Part shown: piece by piece, positions 14,474 through 22,523 of the stretch
Layout: every line of letters begins with the position of its first letter
Numbering within the stretch: position 1 is the first letter of the stretch
Source: Hymenobacter sp. HSC-4F20
GTDB lineage: Bacteria; Bacteroidota; Bacteroidia; Cytophagales; Hymenobacteraceae
Direction: 5' to 3'
DNA: 64,000 bases
NCBI RefSeq assembly: GCF_019599275.1
Contig: NZ_JAHZTD010000001.1
Location: forward strand, 806,001 to 870,000
Notes under the pieces: generated by a model
What the model was told of the DNA's origin: nothing
What the model saw: the letters and a program-made list of their open reading frames with translations, nothing else
Databases searched by the model: none
Translations under genes and position numbers: made by a program

Positions 14474-16303
14474 CTAAATCACATCTGAGTCTGGAGATGA
14501 GATACGAACTTTGCTACCAGCGTTTAAGGAGACTTCTTTATCGAATGCGCCTTTTAAATCCTTGGATTTGAGACGTACTATTTCCTTGGCCTCCAACGCC
14601 ACATTTTTTGTAGCCGAGCTTACGTTGATTTCTTCCTCGGCCATGATGGAGATATTCTGGGCGTGCATCATGATTTCGCCCTTGTCACCAGCCTCAAGGG
14701 TAATAGTAGAGCCCAGCACAGTAACCGGGCCGTTGCTCTTAATCGTAATGCTGCCGTCGCCGTTGAAGCCAACCTCCATGGCGGTGCCTTTATTATTGGA
14801 GTTGGAAATGACAATTTTCTGCTGGCCGGCCGTGTCGGTCATCACAAACTTGTTGCCCCCGGCAGTCTGCAGGCCCTTCAGGTTGTTCTGGGGGTTGGTG
14901 TACTTGGCGCCCTGTTTGTTGCTGGGGTGGAAGAGGTTGCCCAGAATCAGGGGCTGCTCGGCGCGGTTGTGCTCGTAGCCTACTAGCACCTGCGAGCCGA
15001 CTTCCGGAGTAAACAGCTGGCCTTTGCCGTCGCCGGAGTAGGGCGTGCTGATGCGTACCCAGTCGGTTTCGGCGTCGGTGGGCTTCTCTACGGGCCAGTA
15101 GTAGCGCACGCGCACCCGGCCCAGGCGCTCGGGGTCCTGCAGGTCGAATACTTCGGCCAGTTCGGGGTGGCCTACGGGCTGGGCGCGGTAAGGGCCCAGG
15201 GGTGGGTGCTCCGAGGACCAGGGCACGGCCTCAAACATGTTGGTGTAGTTGCCCAACTCGTCCACGGTGTGCACAATGGAGGTAACGAAGTACTTGCCAA
15301 ACGACTCCTCACTTTCCACGTAGCTGCCCAGGCCTACCCCCGAGGCGTTGATGACACTGCCCAGCTGCATATCGGGGTTTTCGCCCCAGCCGTTGCAGCT
15401 CACCAGGTTGGTAGCGTGCTGCGACTTGTAGCGGGCGGCTACCTGCTCGGCGGTGGCCTGGCTGTCGAGGGCTACCACGGAGGGCAGCTGCATGGGGTTC
15501 GGGAACAGCCGCTCCGACTCCGAGAGGGCAAAGCTAGCCAGCGGATTCTGCCCCAGCCAGCTCACGCTCTGCGACGCCGAGGACGACTTCAGCGTCTTGT
15601 GCTGCTGCAGGTTGTACTGCGACACCACAAAGGCCGAGTGGCGCAGCGAGATGTTCAGGTTAAAGGAGGCCCGTACCCCGTCGCTGACAAAATCGATTTC
15701 CTTGCCCGCGGGCCGGCCCAGCTGCAGCTGCTTGCCATCGTAGTAGAACCACTCGCCGTACTGGGCGGCCAGGCGGTGCAGAAAGGCAAAGTTGCTTTCG
15801 TCGTACTGGGCCAGGTAGGGAATGGGCGCGGTATGCTTGGGCTGGGCGCGCAGGGCCAGCAGGTCGGCGGGGTAGGGCTGCAGCACCTTTTTGAAGATGG
15901 CCGCCAGGCCCTGCTTGAGAAAGGTGCGGCGCACGGGAGCATCTTCCAGCAGGTAGGTAGGGCTGTAGCCCTGCACCTGAAACGAGCCGGTCAAATCGCC
16001 CTGGTTGCCGACCTCTATCTGCGTGACGATGCCCTGAAAGGTAAAGTCGAAATCGGTTTTGCCCCCGTTGCCCAGGGCCCCCAGCAAATCGTCGGCGGTG
16101 CCGAACGAAATGGTAATGCTCTTGCCGCAGAGCTCCTTGTGCGCTTTGGAGAGAAACGTGCCGGTGTTGCCCTCCAGCCGGTCAAAGGGAATGTTCAGGC
16201 TGAAATGGTGGTGTCCGAACAAGGACTGGCTAATGGATAAGCTGGTAAACTCCAGAATTTCTTTACCCCCAATCTGAATGCGGGTATCTACCTGTAGTGC
16301 CAT
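14474..16303 (-). CDS. tssI: TssI (VgrG), spike protein
   Basis: The 609-residue protein has the VgrG/Rhs-type gp27-like part (about 1-390, including LHRLAAQYGEWFYYDG), the gp5 OB-fold region (RVRYYWPVEKP, followed by WVRISTPYSG and GSQVLVGYEHNRAEQPLILGN) and a C-terminal beta-helix needle (repeats such as GSTITLEAGDKGEI). It stops at the needle, with no C-terminal effector. I chose the ATG at 16303, just before the conserved N-terminal strand; 39 upstream codons are open but look non-coding. It lies between the lipoprotein pair and the PAAR-like toxin, so the whole cargo set appears to travel with this spike. Confidence 0.92.
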   Translation of the reverse strand: MALQVDTRIQIGGKEILEFTSLSISQSLFGHHHFSLNIPFDRLEGNTGTFLSKAHKELCGKSITISFGTADDLLGALGNGGKTDFDFTFQGIVTQIEVGNQGDLTGSFQVQGYSPTYLLEDAPVRRTFLKQGLAAIFKKVLQPYPADLLALRAQPKHTAPIPYLAQYDESNFAFLHRLAAQYGEWFYYDGKQLQLGRPAGKEIDFVSDGVRASFNLNISLRHSAFVVSQYNLQQHKTLKSSSASQSVSWLGQNPLASFALSESERLFPNPMQLPSVVALDSQATAEQVAARYKSQHATNLVSCNGWGENPDMQLGSVINASGVGLGSYVESEESFGKYFVTSIVHTVDELGNYTNMFEAVPWSSEHPPLGPYRAQPVGHPELAEVFDLQDPERLGRVRVRYYWPVEKPTDAETDWVRISTPYSGDGKGQLFTPEVGSQVLVGYEHNRAEQPLILGNLFHPSNKQGAKYTNPQNNLKGLQTAGGNKFVMTDTAGQQKIVISNSNNKGTAMEVGFNGDGSITIKSNGPVTVLGSTITLEAGDKGEIMMHAQNISIMAEEEINVSSATKNVALEAKEIVRLKSKDLKGAFDKEVSLNAGSKVRISSPDSDVI

Positions 16304-16440
16304 ATACGTGGGGAAGGAATGTGCAAGAACTAGAGTCGGGTGGAGGATACTGCTCAGGCTGATATCAGGGTTGAACTCGTGCGCTGGCGGAGGTGGTTGC
16401 CCTGGCAAATACGTGCACAAAGTAATGTGTACAAGGGTTA

Positions 16441-17103
16441 CTACTGCTCATAGGCTGACAGCATAATGCTGTGAATCATTGATGAATCGGTGTAGTTGGG
16501 GGCGGGCATGGTGGCTCTAATCTGCACTTGCCTTCCATTGGGTGAGGGATGATAGTCAAATAAGACGGGATGGTTCTGCCAGCTAGCCTCTTTTACTTCC
16601 ATAACCGGACCTTGCTTACCCTGCCCGAACACGTGCCGTAGATTTCCCAAGGCTGTTAGCTGATCTGGCGGAGCCGGATAGACCACTCTGTTTTGCGCCG
16701 TATCAGAGGTAGGAGCAGGGTGATAGGCCGAGATGAATACAGTTTCCGGTTGTTGCTCTCGGTTCATATATACCTGTACTGTGTAATCAGATAAAACGAC
16801 CGTAAAGGAGGTACTGTCTGAATATGAGATAGTTCCATTGCCATACTGGCGGCTTGTGGGGGTAGTAAAACGCGCCCTGCGTGCCATCTGCTGGGCATAG
16901 TGGGTTACTGCCTGCACCGGGGTGGGATGGGCTGGTTTGGAAAGGACCGTGTTTGTTGAATCGGATGCAGCGCCGCAACTGAATACACTACCTAGAAGCA
17001 GGGCTATTCCCGTGAAGGCGCACAGGGTGCGAACGATGGTCCCCCAATATATTGCGGGTTCTGGTCGGCTCTGTTGTGCTTCTGGAAACAGGTGGTGTAG
17101 CAT
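16441..17103 (-). CDS. Lipoprotein B, paralogue of the upstream one; putative periplasmic immunity protein
   Basis: This 220-residue protein has a membrane segment ending in a lipobox-like GSVFSC (Cys43) and so should be exported and lipid-anchored. The mature part aligns with lipoprotein A just upstream: both share HYAxQxAxxxRxTTPxSRxYG, a REQQPETVFISA / TEQQLESVYITA strand, a VFGxG segment and a closing YxDSxMxHSI. The pair is a tandem duplication. Placed between an L,D-transpeptidase-like effector and VgrG, and located in the periplasm where that effector would act, it is a good candidate for an immunity protein. No named immunity family was recognised. Confidence 0.65.
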   Translation of the reverse strand: MLHHLFPEAQQSRPEPAIYWGTIVRTLCAFTGIALLLGSVFSCGAASDSTNTVLSKPAHPTPVQAVTHYAQQMARRARFTTPTSRQYGNGTISYSDSTSFTVVLSDYTVQVYMNREQQPETVFISAYHPAPTSDTAQNRVVYPAPPDQLTALGNLRHVFGQGKQGPVMEVKEASWQNHPVLFDYHPSPNGRQVQIRATMPAPNYTDSSMIHSIMLSAYEQ

Positions 17104-17113
17104 AGTAGCTGCT

Positions 17114-17713
17114 TTATTTTTCTACCGAGATAGAATGCACCATGGCGGAGTCGGAATACTCAGGGGTAAACATCATGGCCCGAATTCTGGCTTCCCGACT
17201 ACCGGGGGCAAGCAAGTAGCTGAACTCGACCGGATACCGCCGCCATGCTTCCTGTTTGGTGAGCAGGGCGGGCTTAATCTGGCCTTCGCCGAAAACGCGG
17301 CGCAGCTCACCCAACCGAACTAATCTCTCTGGCTCAGGGAGGGAGGCCACCTCCGGGCGCTCTGCCTGTGGGCCCTTACGCGCCGTGATGTAAACGGATT
17401 CTAGCTGCTGCTCGGTATTTAGGGTGGCCGTAACGGTGCAAGTACCCGGGGTCAGGATGTACATCGTGCTGTCTGAGTTCAGGCTAGGCAAGGTGTCGCC
17501 GCCATAAAAACGACTCGCAGGAGTGGTCAGACGGGTTTCTTTCGCTAGTTGAACAGCATAGTGCCCTACCACTTCTACTACGCTGGGAGTGCGTTTCGGA
17601 GCAGGTGGAGTAGCCTTAGCAGTAATTGGTTCCCTTTTTTCCGTGCAGCCCAGCGTCAAGAAAAGGCTCAGCACCGGTGCCCCATTCTCTAAGCTGAACA
17701 GGATTTTTTGCAT
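17114..17713 (-). CDS. Lipoprotein A, putative periplasmic immunity protein of the L,D-transpeptidase effector
   Basis: The 199-residue product has a signal sequence ending in LTLGC (Cys23), a Pro/Lys-rich linker, and a globular part homologous to the next gene (see lipoprotein B). I chose the ATG at 17713, which places the signal peptide at the N terminus and leaves 7 bases after the effector stop; an in-frame start at 17737 would overlap that gene. Direct linkage to a peptidoglycan-targeting effector and an exported mature domain fit the known rule that immunity to cell-wall effectors is periplasmic. The sequence family is not one I can name. Confidence 0.68.
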   Translation of the reverse strand: MQKILFSLENGAPVLSLFLTLGCTEKREPITAKATPPAPKRTPSVVEVVGHYAVQLAKETRLTTPASRFYGGDTLPSLNSDSTMYILTPGTCTVTATLNTEQQLESVYITARKGPQAERPEVASLPEPERLVRLGELRRVFGEGQIKPALLTKQEAWRRYPVEFSYLLAPGSREARIRAMMFTPEYSDSAMVHSISVEK

Positions 17714-17720
17714 AAACACA

Positions 17721-18539
17721 TTACTTTTTGACCACATTGTACAAGGCTATTTTCTTGGCACCTGGGAAGAAGTGAATTTCCTGCCCTACAGTACCCTCTG
17801 GTTTCACAAAGCCGCGTGGCACTAACGTGACAGCATATTCATGTATTTGGAGTACAGCTCCAACCTTCAAGATACCTTTCTTGATCCAGTTTTGCATTAC
17901 ATCGGGAACCATATGCACACAGCCATGGGATCCTCCGAGCGGCATGGATTTTTGGCTATGTAGCTCCTGGTTCAGGATCTTAACCATTTCAAAGTCTGCG
18001 GTTGTGTGTAGGAAGTCGCTGAGAATTCCCTCCCGCTTCTGCCCAGCCCTCACCTTCGTGTCAAGCTTACGGTTGCCATTATGATCAATAAAATACTTAA
18101 TAGCTACCTGCCCAAAATCATTAAAAACCCATTTGGGAGGCAATTTGCTTTTCCATTTGCCGGGTAGAGGGGCGTCAGCGGAAAGCCCAAAAACAGGATT
18201 TACCGACCGTTTTAATTCTTCGTACCGGTTGATTAGCTCATCTTTGGCTAGCATAGGAGCGTGCAAGAAATTCTCCCGCCAAGCCGGCAACGTATGCAAG
18301 TGTTGCCACTTACCCTGCATGAACACCTCCACGTAGCCCTTCGCGTCCAATCGAATATCGGCTCCCCAAGGCACTACCGAGTAGGGCCACCGCCCGGGGC
18401 TAGTATGCGGGCCTACATTACCAATCACGAAGCGGCCATGCCGGGTAGAGGAATAGGTCTTTCCCGGCGCATACGGCTCGCCGGCTGGGCCACCCTCGGC
18501 ATCAAAAACGGTTCCGGGGATAAGGGTGAAGCTATACAT
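17721..18539 (-). CDS. L,D-transpeptidase-like (YkuD-fold) protein without signal peptide, probable T6SS peptidoglycan effector
   Basis: The 272-residue protein has the catalytic signature SHGCVH (residues 204-209, Cys207) of L,D-transpeptidases, with a candidate second histidine at 178 (FLHTTAD) and a preceding SMPLGG turn. The N-terminal part contains GRFVIGNVGPH, similar to the G-x-F-x-I-G strands of the fold, and the middle has IDHNGNRKLD. Housekeeping enzymes of this fold are exported, but this one has no signal peptide, as expected for a protein delivered by T6SS; the Salmonella effector Tlde1 is the known precedent. It heads an operon with two lipoproteins, vgrG and a PAAR-toxin. The ATG at 18539 is preferred to a TTG nine bases upstream. 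Confidence 0.8.
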   Translation of the reverse strand: MYSFTLIPGTVFDAEGGPAGEPYAPGKTYSSTRHGRFVIGNVGPHTSPGRWPYSVVPWGADIRLDAKGYVEVFMQGKWQHLHTLPAWRENFLHAPMLAKDELINRYEELKRSVNPVFGLSADAPLPGKWKSKLPPKWVFNDFGQVAIKYFIDHNGNRKLDTKVRAGQKREGILSDFLHTTADFEMVKILNQELHSQKSMPLGGSHGCVHMVPDVMQNWIKKGILKVGAVLQIHEYAVTLVPRGFVKPEGTVGQEIHFFPGAKKIALYNVVKK

Positions 18540-19051
18540 AGGATGCAAAGTCTAGCGTAAAGTCCCTGTTGATTGTCCTCTGTAAAAATCTACCTGTTCT
18601 GCTCGGGGCGTCAGCTAGCCTCGAAAACGGGGAATGGCCCTTTGCCTACGTGATATAGAGGTAGGAAACCAAACAACTGCACTAGTTGAGGGCTGCGCAC
18701 GGTAATAGGGAACAATACGCTTCTGCAAAGAGGCAACTGTACAAATCATAGGGAATAGCAATAATATGGTAGCTCGCCAAGATAGAAAACTTTGCGGTAT
18801 GCCCTTCGCACTGGCCTCAGTAGCTCCCAGGCTTGGCGCGCCGTGAAAACGTAGCTGAATAGAGGATAGCGCCCGATAAATTCGATTTTTAGCCCGTTAA
18901 GTGCATTTTTTTGCTTTGGGGGAGCCGTCTGCCAAGGCAAGCAGGCAGGTGTGTAAAATTGAGGTAAGAGTTCCCGGCAAAGAACCGAGGCCGGGCTGCT
19001 TCTACCCCAGGGCGCGCCGCCGGCAAACGTTGCTGACGCCAGCACCTCCTC
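18540..19051. other. Non-coding stretch between the effector operon and crtA
   Basis: About 510 bases without a convincing gene. It should contain the promoter for the leftward effector operon. A minus-strand open frame at 19045-18746 has no family resemblance and unlikely composition. No hairpin repeat of the families found elsewhere in the window is present. Confidence 0.5.
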
Positions 19052-19735
19052 TTACAGCGCCCGGCCGTCCCAGGTGCCGGTGGTACGCACCACCCGAAAC
19101 CGGGCGAACAGCTCCTCCCCGTACCAGTTCTCCTGACGCGTGAGCTTAATAACCTGCTTGTGCTTTTCGCTGCGGTAGGCATAGTCCTGCATGGCCTGCT
19201 GGGACTCCCAGAGGCTGAACGTGGCTTGGCGCACCACCGGCAGCTCGCCCAGCCCAATGGCGGCCTGCACGCCGGGCGCGTGGGCCACCGTGGCGCTGGT
19301 AGGGGCCACGTAGCGCCAGAAGCGGGGCGTTTTGTGCAGGCGGATGGAGGCACGCGTCAGCACGGCCACCGGGCCAGCAATGGCTTCCGGGGCTTCGGTG
19401 GGGTAGGCGAAAGGGTTCACGCCGTCCCAGAGGCCATGCGACTTCAGCGGCGTCAGTTCGGCAGTCCAGATTTCGGCGGTGCGCTGCTGATACTGCTGCC
19501 ACAGCGGATGCCCGGCGAAGAAAGCCGCCGCCGCATCTGCCGATTCCCACACAGCCATCAGGCCGTAGCGCCGCAGGTTGGGCAGGGCCCCGAAGCCGCC
19601 CGCGCCGCTGCCCAGCAGCTTCTGAAACTGCAGGCCCGGCACCTGGCGTAGGGGACCCTGGGCGGTGCCCATCTGCGCAAAGCCCCAGCGCTTCTGGTTG
19701 GGCAGCAGGGTAAGAATGGAAAGGGTAGTAAGCAC
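19052..19735 (-). CDS. crtA: CrtA-like carotenoid (spheroidene-type) monooxygenase
   Basis: The 227-residue protein resembles CrtA, which introduces a keto or hydroxyl group at C-2 of acyclic or monocyclic carotenoids. Family features are the N-terminal WGFAQMGTAQGPL, LRQVPGLQFQKLLGSG, and the C-terminal FSLWESQQAMQDYAYRS followed by ENWYGEELFARFRV, with W-Y-x-E-E-L-F-A-R being characteristic. Pigmented Hymenobacter strains make 2'-hydroxyflexixanthin-type carotenoids, which would use such an enzyme. The start is a GTG at 19735; the conserved N terminus supports it. No other carotenoid genes are nearby, so the gene is isolated. Confidence 0.82.
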   Translation of the reverse strand: MLTTLSILTLLPNQKRWGFAQMGTAQGPLRQVPGLQFQKLLGSGAGGFGALPNLRRYGLMAVWESADAAAAFFAGHPLWQQYQQRTAEIWTAELTPLKSHGLWDGVNPFAYPTEAPEAIAGPVAVLTRASIRLHKTPRFWRYVAPTSATVAHAPGVQAAIGLGELPVVRQATFSLWESQQAMQDYAYRSEKHKQVIKLTRQENWYGEELFARFRVVRTTGTWDGRAL

Positions 19736-19855
19736 CAGAAATACGGTATCAGAACAACTCGGCGGGCTTCCGCGACAATCTGGGCGCCCTCCGCAGGAAC
19801 CATCGTCCGCGGCGTGGCCGCCGTTACCAAGTAGGAAAGCGCCGCACGAAACAAC

Positions 19856-19890
19856 GAAAAAGGGCCGGAATTACTCCCGGCCCTTCTTCC
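19856..19890. terminator. Hairpin terminator between a PNPOx-fold gene and crtA
   Basis: AAGGGCCGG and CCGGCCCTT (19860-19868, 19877-19885) form a 9-bp stem with A-rich and T-rich flanks. It serves the PNPOx-fold gene on the minus strand. Confidence 0.7.
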
Positions 19891-19911
19891 GTAAGGATGC
19901 AGAAGCAGAAA

Positions 19912-20421
19912 TTACTTAGGATTTACCTGGGCGTGCTCATCGCCGGTGGGCTGGTACCGCTCGCCGGTAGCTACGGCTTTCACGTAGCCGAAGGCGCGCA
20001 CCAGCACGTTGCTGGGCTGATCCCAGTACTCGCCGCGGTCGATAGTAATGCGCAGCAAGGCAATATTGGGGTCCTCGGGGCCTTTCGGGAACCAGGCGCG
20101 CAGGCCTTCACTCCACAGTTCCTTGATTTTAGCCTGATCCGTCAGCACAGAAGCCGTGCCGGAGATGGATACATAGAGGTTGTCGTCGGGCTTGGAGTAG
20201 CCCAGGTTTACGTGCTGGTCTTTGCGCACTTCGTAAATCTTGGCCGAATCTTTCTCGGTGAAAAACCACAGGATGCCGTCAGCCTCGGGCTTATGCGTGT
20301 ACATGGGACGGCTATGCAGGCCACCTTCCGCGTCGGCGGTGGTCAGCATGGCTATTTTAATATCCTGGATTCGTTCGATCAGCTTGGTCACGTCGTGACT
20401 TTGGGCAACTTGCTCAGCCAT
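19912..20421 (-). CDS. Pyridoxamine 5'-phosphate oxidase-fold protein (general stress protein 26-like)
   Basis: This 169-residue protein has the FMN-binding split-barrel fold of the general-stress 26 family: IKIAMLTTADAEGGLHSRPM near the N terminus, then LWFFTEKDSAKIYEV, VNLGYSKPDDNLYVSISGTA and a C-terminal WDQPSN region. Members bind flavin but are not true pyridoxamine phosphate oxidases; their substrates are mostly unknown. Length and start (ATG 20421) are typical. It is monocistronic, with a terminator after it and the divergent ACP phosphodiesterase gene 102 bases upstream. Confidence 0.88.
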   Translation of the reverse strand: MAEQVAQSHDVTKLIERIQDIKIAMLTTADAEGGLHSRPMYTHKPEADGILWFFTEKDSAKIYEVRKDQHVNLGYSKPDDNLYVSISGTASVLTDQAKIKELWSEGLRAWFPKGPEDPNIALLRITIDRGEYWDQPSNVLVRAFGYVKAVATGERYQPTGDEHAQVNPK

Positions 20422-20523
20422 TATGGTCAGGTTTTGGTTTTGGTAGAGTAGGATGGTTCAGGAAATACGCGGCCCGCGCCCGAAGGTTCAGTTGTCCCAT
20501 CTTTGCGCCTCGTACCCTCGCCC

Positions 20524-21147
20524 ATGAACTTCCTCGCTCACCTGCTGCTTTCCGGCTCTCCCGCCACTACCCCGCATTACGCCGACGTAGTAGTGGGCAA
20601 CTTCGCCGCCGAAGCCGTGCGCGGCCGCGCCGGCCTGCTGGCCTACCCCGAAACCGTGCAGCAAGGCATTCGGCTCCACCGCTTTATCGACAGTTTCACC
20701 GATGCCCACCCGGCCGTGCGCCGCACCACCGCCCGCCTGCGCGCGGCGGGCCTGGGCAAGTGGGCGGGGGTAGTAGCCGACGTCGGGTACGACCACCTGC
20801 TGGCCCGCGACTTTGCCCGCTACCACTCCGATGCAGCCGAACCTCTCCCAGCCTTCGCTCAGCGCCTGTACACCCTGCTCCACCAGCGCCGCCAGGAGCT
20901 ACCCGAGCGCCTGCAGGAAATGCTGCACTACATGCGCCTTCACGACTGGCTTACCGGCTACGCCTACCCCGCCGGCCTGGAGCGGGCCCTGTTGGGACTC
21001 TCGCGCCGGGTGCCGGCCGCTGCCGTGCTAGCTACCGGAGGCGCCGCGTTTCTGGCGGAGCTGCCCGCGTACGAGCAAGATTTCCAGGAGTTCTGGCCGA
21101 AGCTGCGGGCGGCAGTGGCTGAGGTTATTAGGATAGATGCAAAGTAG
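20524..21147 (+). CDS. acpH: ACP phosphodiesterase (AcpH family)
   Basis: The 207-residue protein starts MNFLAHLLLSG and shows the family motif GNFAAEAVRG, followed by GIRLHRFIDSFTDAHP and, further on, DVGYDHLLARDFARYH. The His and Asp residues of these segments bind the metal in this HD-like fold. The enzyme removes the 4'-phosphopantetheine group from acyl carrier protein, regenerating apo-ACP. The ATG at 20524 is preferred to one seven codons upstream because the conserved N terminus begins there. No operon partners. Confidence 0.87.
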   Translation: MNFLAHLLLSGSPATTPHYADVVVGNFAAEAVRGRAGLLAYPETVQQGIRLHRFIDSFTDAHPAVRRTTARLRAAGLGKWAGVVADVGYDHLLARDFARYHSDAAEPLPAFAQRLYTLLHQRRQELPERLQEMLHYMRLHDWLTGYAYPAGLERALLGLSRRVPAAAVLATGGAAFLAELPAYEQDFQEFWPKLRAAVAEVIRIDAK

Positions 21148-21210
21148 TGGTTAACGGGCCTGATTTTATTGACCGGCCTTAACTACCCTAATTCTTATAT
21201 ATCGTTGCTA

Positions 21211-21447
21211 TCAATGACGAAAAATAGGTGAGTTAGCCCGCTTGCAGTACTCTACGGGCACGGTCCATACCTCAGGTATAAGGTTTTCAGAACCTCCCTC
21301 TGCTATACGCTGCTGGGCATCGGCTCCAAACCAAACGGCAACATGGCTAGCCTCTGGCGCATCCTCGTCGAACCCAATACCAACGACTACTCCAACCAAG
21401 CCGTTCAATTCGATAAAATCCCCGATGGTAACTTCATGGATTTCCAT
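21211..21447 (-). CDS. Small conserved-type hypothetical protein (78 aa)
   Basis: A 78-residue protein without membrane segment or signal. It starts MEIHEVTIGDFIELNGLVG and contains a small beta-rich segment VVVGIGFDEDAPEASHVAVWFG and a C-terminal EVWTVPVEYC. I recognise the general look of small SH3-like barrel proteins but no family. The DNA is less GC-rich than its neighbours. The gene faces acpH and lies downstream of slyD beyond a terminator. Confidence 0.6.
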   Translation of the reverse strand: MEIHEVTIGDFIELNGLVGVVVGIGFDEDAPEASHVAVWFGADAQQRIAEGGSENLIPEVWTVPVEYCKRANSPIFRH

Positions 21448-21536
21448 AATGGAAAGTTTCGAGCTGTAAGATTGCGCATCAAATACTAAAAAATCAGCCT
21501 ACTATAAACACAGAGCAAGCCAAGTTCATAGCAACT

Positions 21537-21564
21537 AAAAACGGGGCCAAGTGGCCCCGTTTTT
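21537..21564. terminator. Terminator after slyD
   Basis: A 9-bp stem (ACGGGGCCA with TGGCCCCGT, 21541-21549 and 21552-21560) is flanked by A and T runs and would stop slyD transcription on the minus strand. Confidence 0.85.
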
Positions 21565-21588
21565 ATTATCAATCAAGCACCAATATTA

Positions 21589-22104
21589 TTAGTGGTGGTG
21601 GCCGCCTTCGCCGTGGACGTGGCCGTGGTCGAGTTCTTCACGGGTAGCGTCGCGGACGGCGGCTACTTTGCCGTCGAAGTGCATGACCATGCCGGCGAGG
21701 GGGTGGTTGAAGTCCATCTTCACCGAGTCGGCGCCGATGTCCACTACTTTGCCCTGCATGTGGTGGCCCTGGTTGTCGGCCATGGGCAGGAAGTTGCCGA
21801 CTTGCAGCATCTCGTCGTCAATCTGACCGTCGATTTCGAAGACATTCTTGGGGATGTCTACCACGGCTTGCTGGTCGTAGTCGCCGTAGGCCTGGTCGGG
21901 GGTAAGGCTGAAGTTGAATGCGTCGCCGGCCTGCTTGCCTTCGAGCTGACGCTCAAACTCTTCGGGCAGGCCGCTCTGGCCGAACAGGAAGACCATCGGC
22001 GCGTCTTCTTCGGCCGATTCCACAAGAACCTTCTCTTGATTTTCGTCGGTTACGCTCAGGTCGTAGGTGATGGTAACGACTTTGTTTCCGCTAATTTGAG
22101 CCAT
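21589..22104 (-). CDS. slyD: SlyD-type FKBP peptidyl-prolyl isomerase
   Basis: This 171-residue protein is a SlyD homologue: an FKBP core split by an insert-in-flap domain, with FLFGQSGLPEEFERQLEG as the flap-adjacent motif, DAFNFSLTPDQAYGDYDQ, the IF domain up to MADNQGH, then MDFNHPLAGM. The C-terminal tail ends in Glu/His-rich HGHVHGEGGHHH, a metal-binding tail typical of SlyD. It speeds cis-trans prolyl isomerisation and chaperones folding in the cytosol, and may store nickel or other metals. It is monocistronic. Confidence 0.93.
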   Translation of the reverse strand: MAQISGNKVVTITYDLSVTDENQEKVLVESAEEDAPMVFLFGQSGLPEEFERQLEGKQAGDAFNFSLTPDQAYGDYDQQAVVDIPKNVFEIDGQIDDEMLQVGNFLPMADNQGHHMQGKVVDIGADSVKMDFNHPLAGMVMHFDGKVAAVRDATREELDHGHVHGEGGHHH

Positions 22105-22523
22105 ACTTCGGGGTGGACGCGGACGTCCGGGGCTGGAGGTGGAGAATTGGGTTTCGGTAGGCTAGTTACGGAAATAGGGCGGAATTGTCGGTGCCAGGGG
22201 GGAGCAGAGTGCGTTTGCAGGGCAGCAGCGGGCATTTGCAAAATTTTGGCCTCACTTAATCGGGCAGTGGCTGGGCGTTTATATGGCGGTAGGAAATGGC
22301 CCTCTGCTTTGGGTATTGCCCCTTTGGCTGTCTGCGAAATGCTCCTGGGCTACGCTGCTGACCAGCTACTGCTCCAGCCAGCTACCACCGCGCAAAACAC
22401 CGCCGTAGGGCCAATCTTTTCCACCGCGCCATTTACCGGCTTGCACCGACGGAACAAGATTGGCTATGCCTACCCAGGAAAATGTTTCAGGGGGCTAGTA
22501 GGTGGAGAGGAAGGGATGCCGGG
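22105..22523. other. Intergenic region upstream of slyD
   Basis: About 420 bases with no recognisable gene. A long plus-strand open frame across it is antisense to slyD in its first half and shows no family similarity in the second. No terminator or known regulatory element was seen. Confidence 0.5.

Noticed and set aside
15167..16240. 357-codon open frame on the plus strand
   Set aside because: It is antisense to vgrG; GC-rich codon bias at third positions creates such mirror frames throughout the window.
18746..19045. 99-codon minus-strand open frame between crtA and the effector gene
   Set aside because: No similarity, unlikely residue composition and no good start or ribosome-binding signal.
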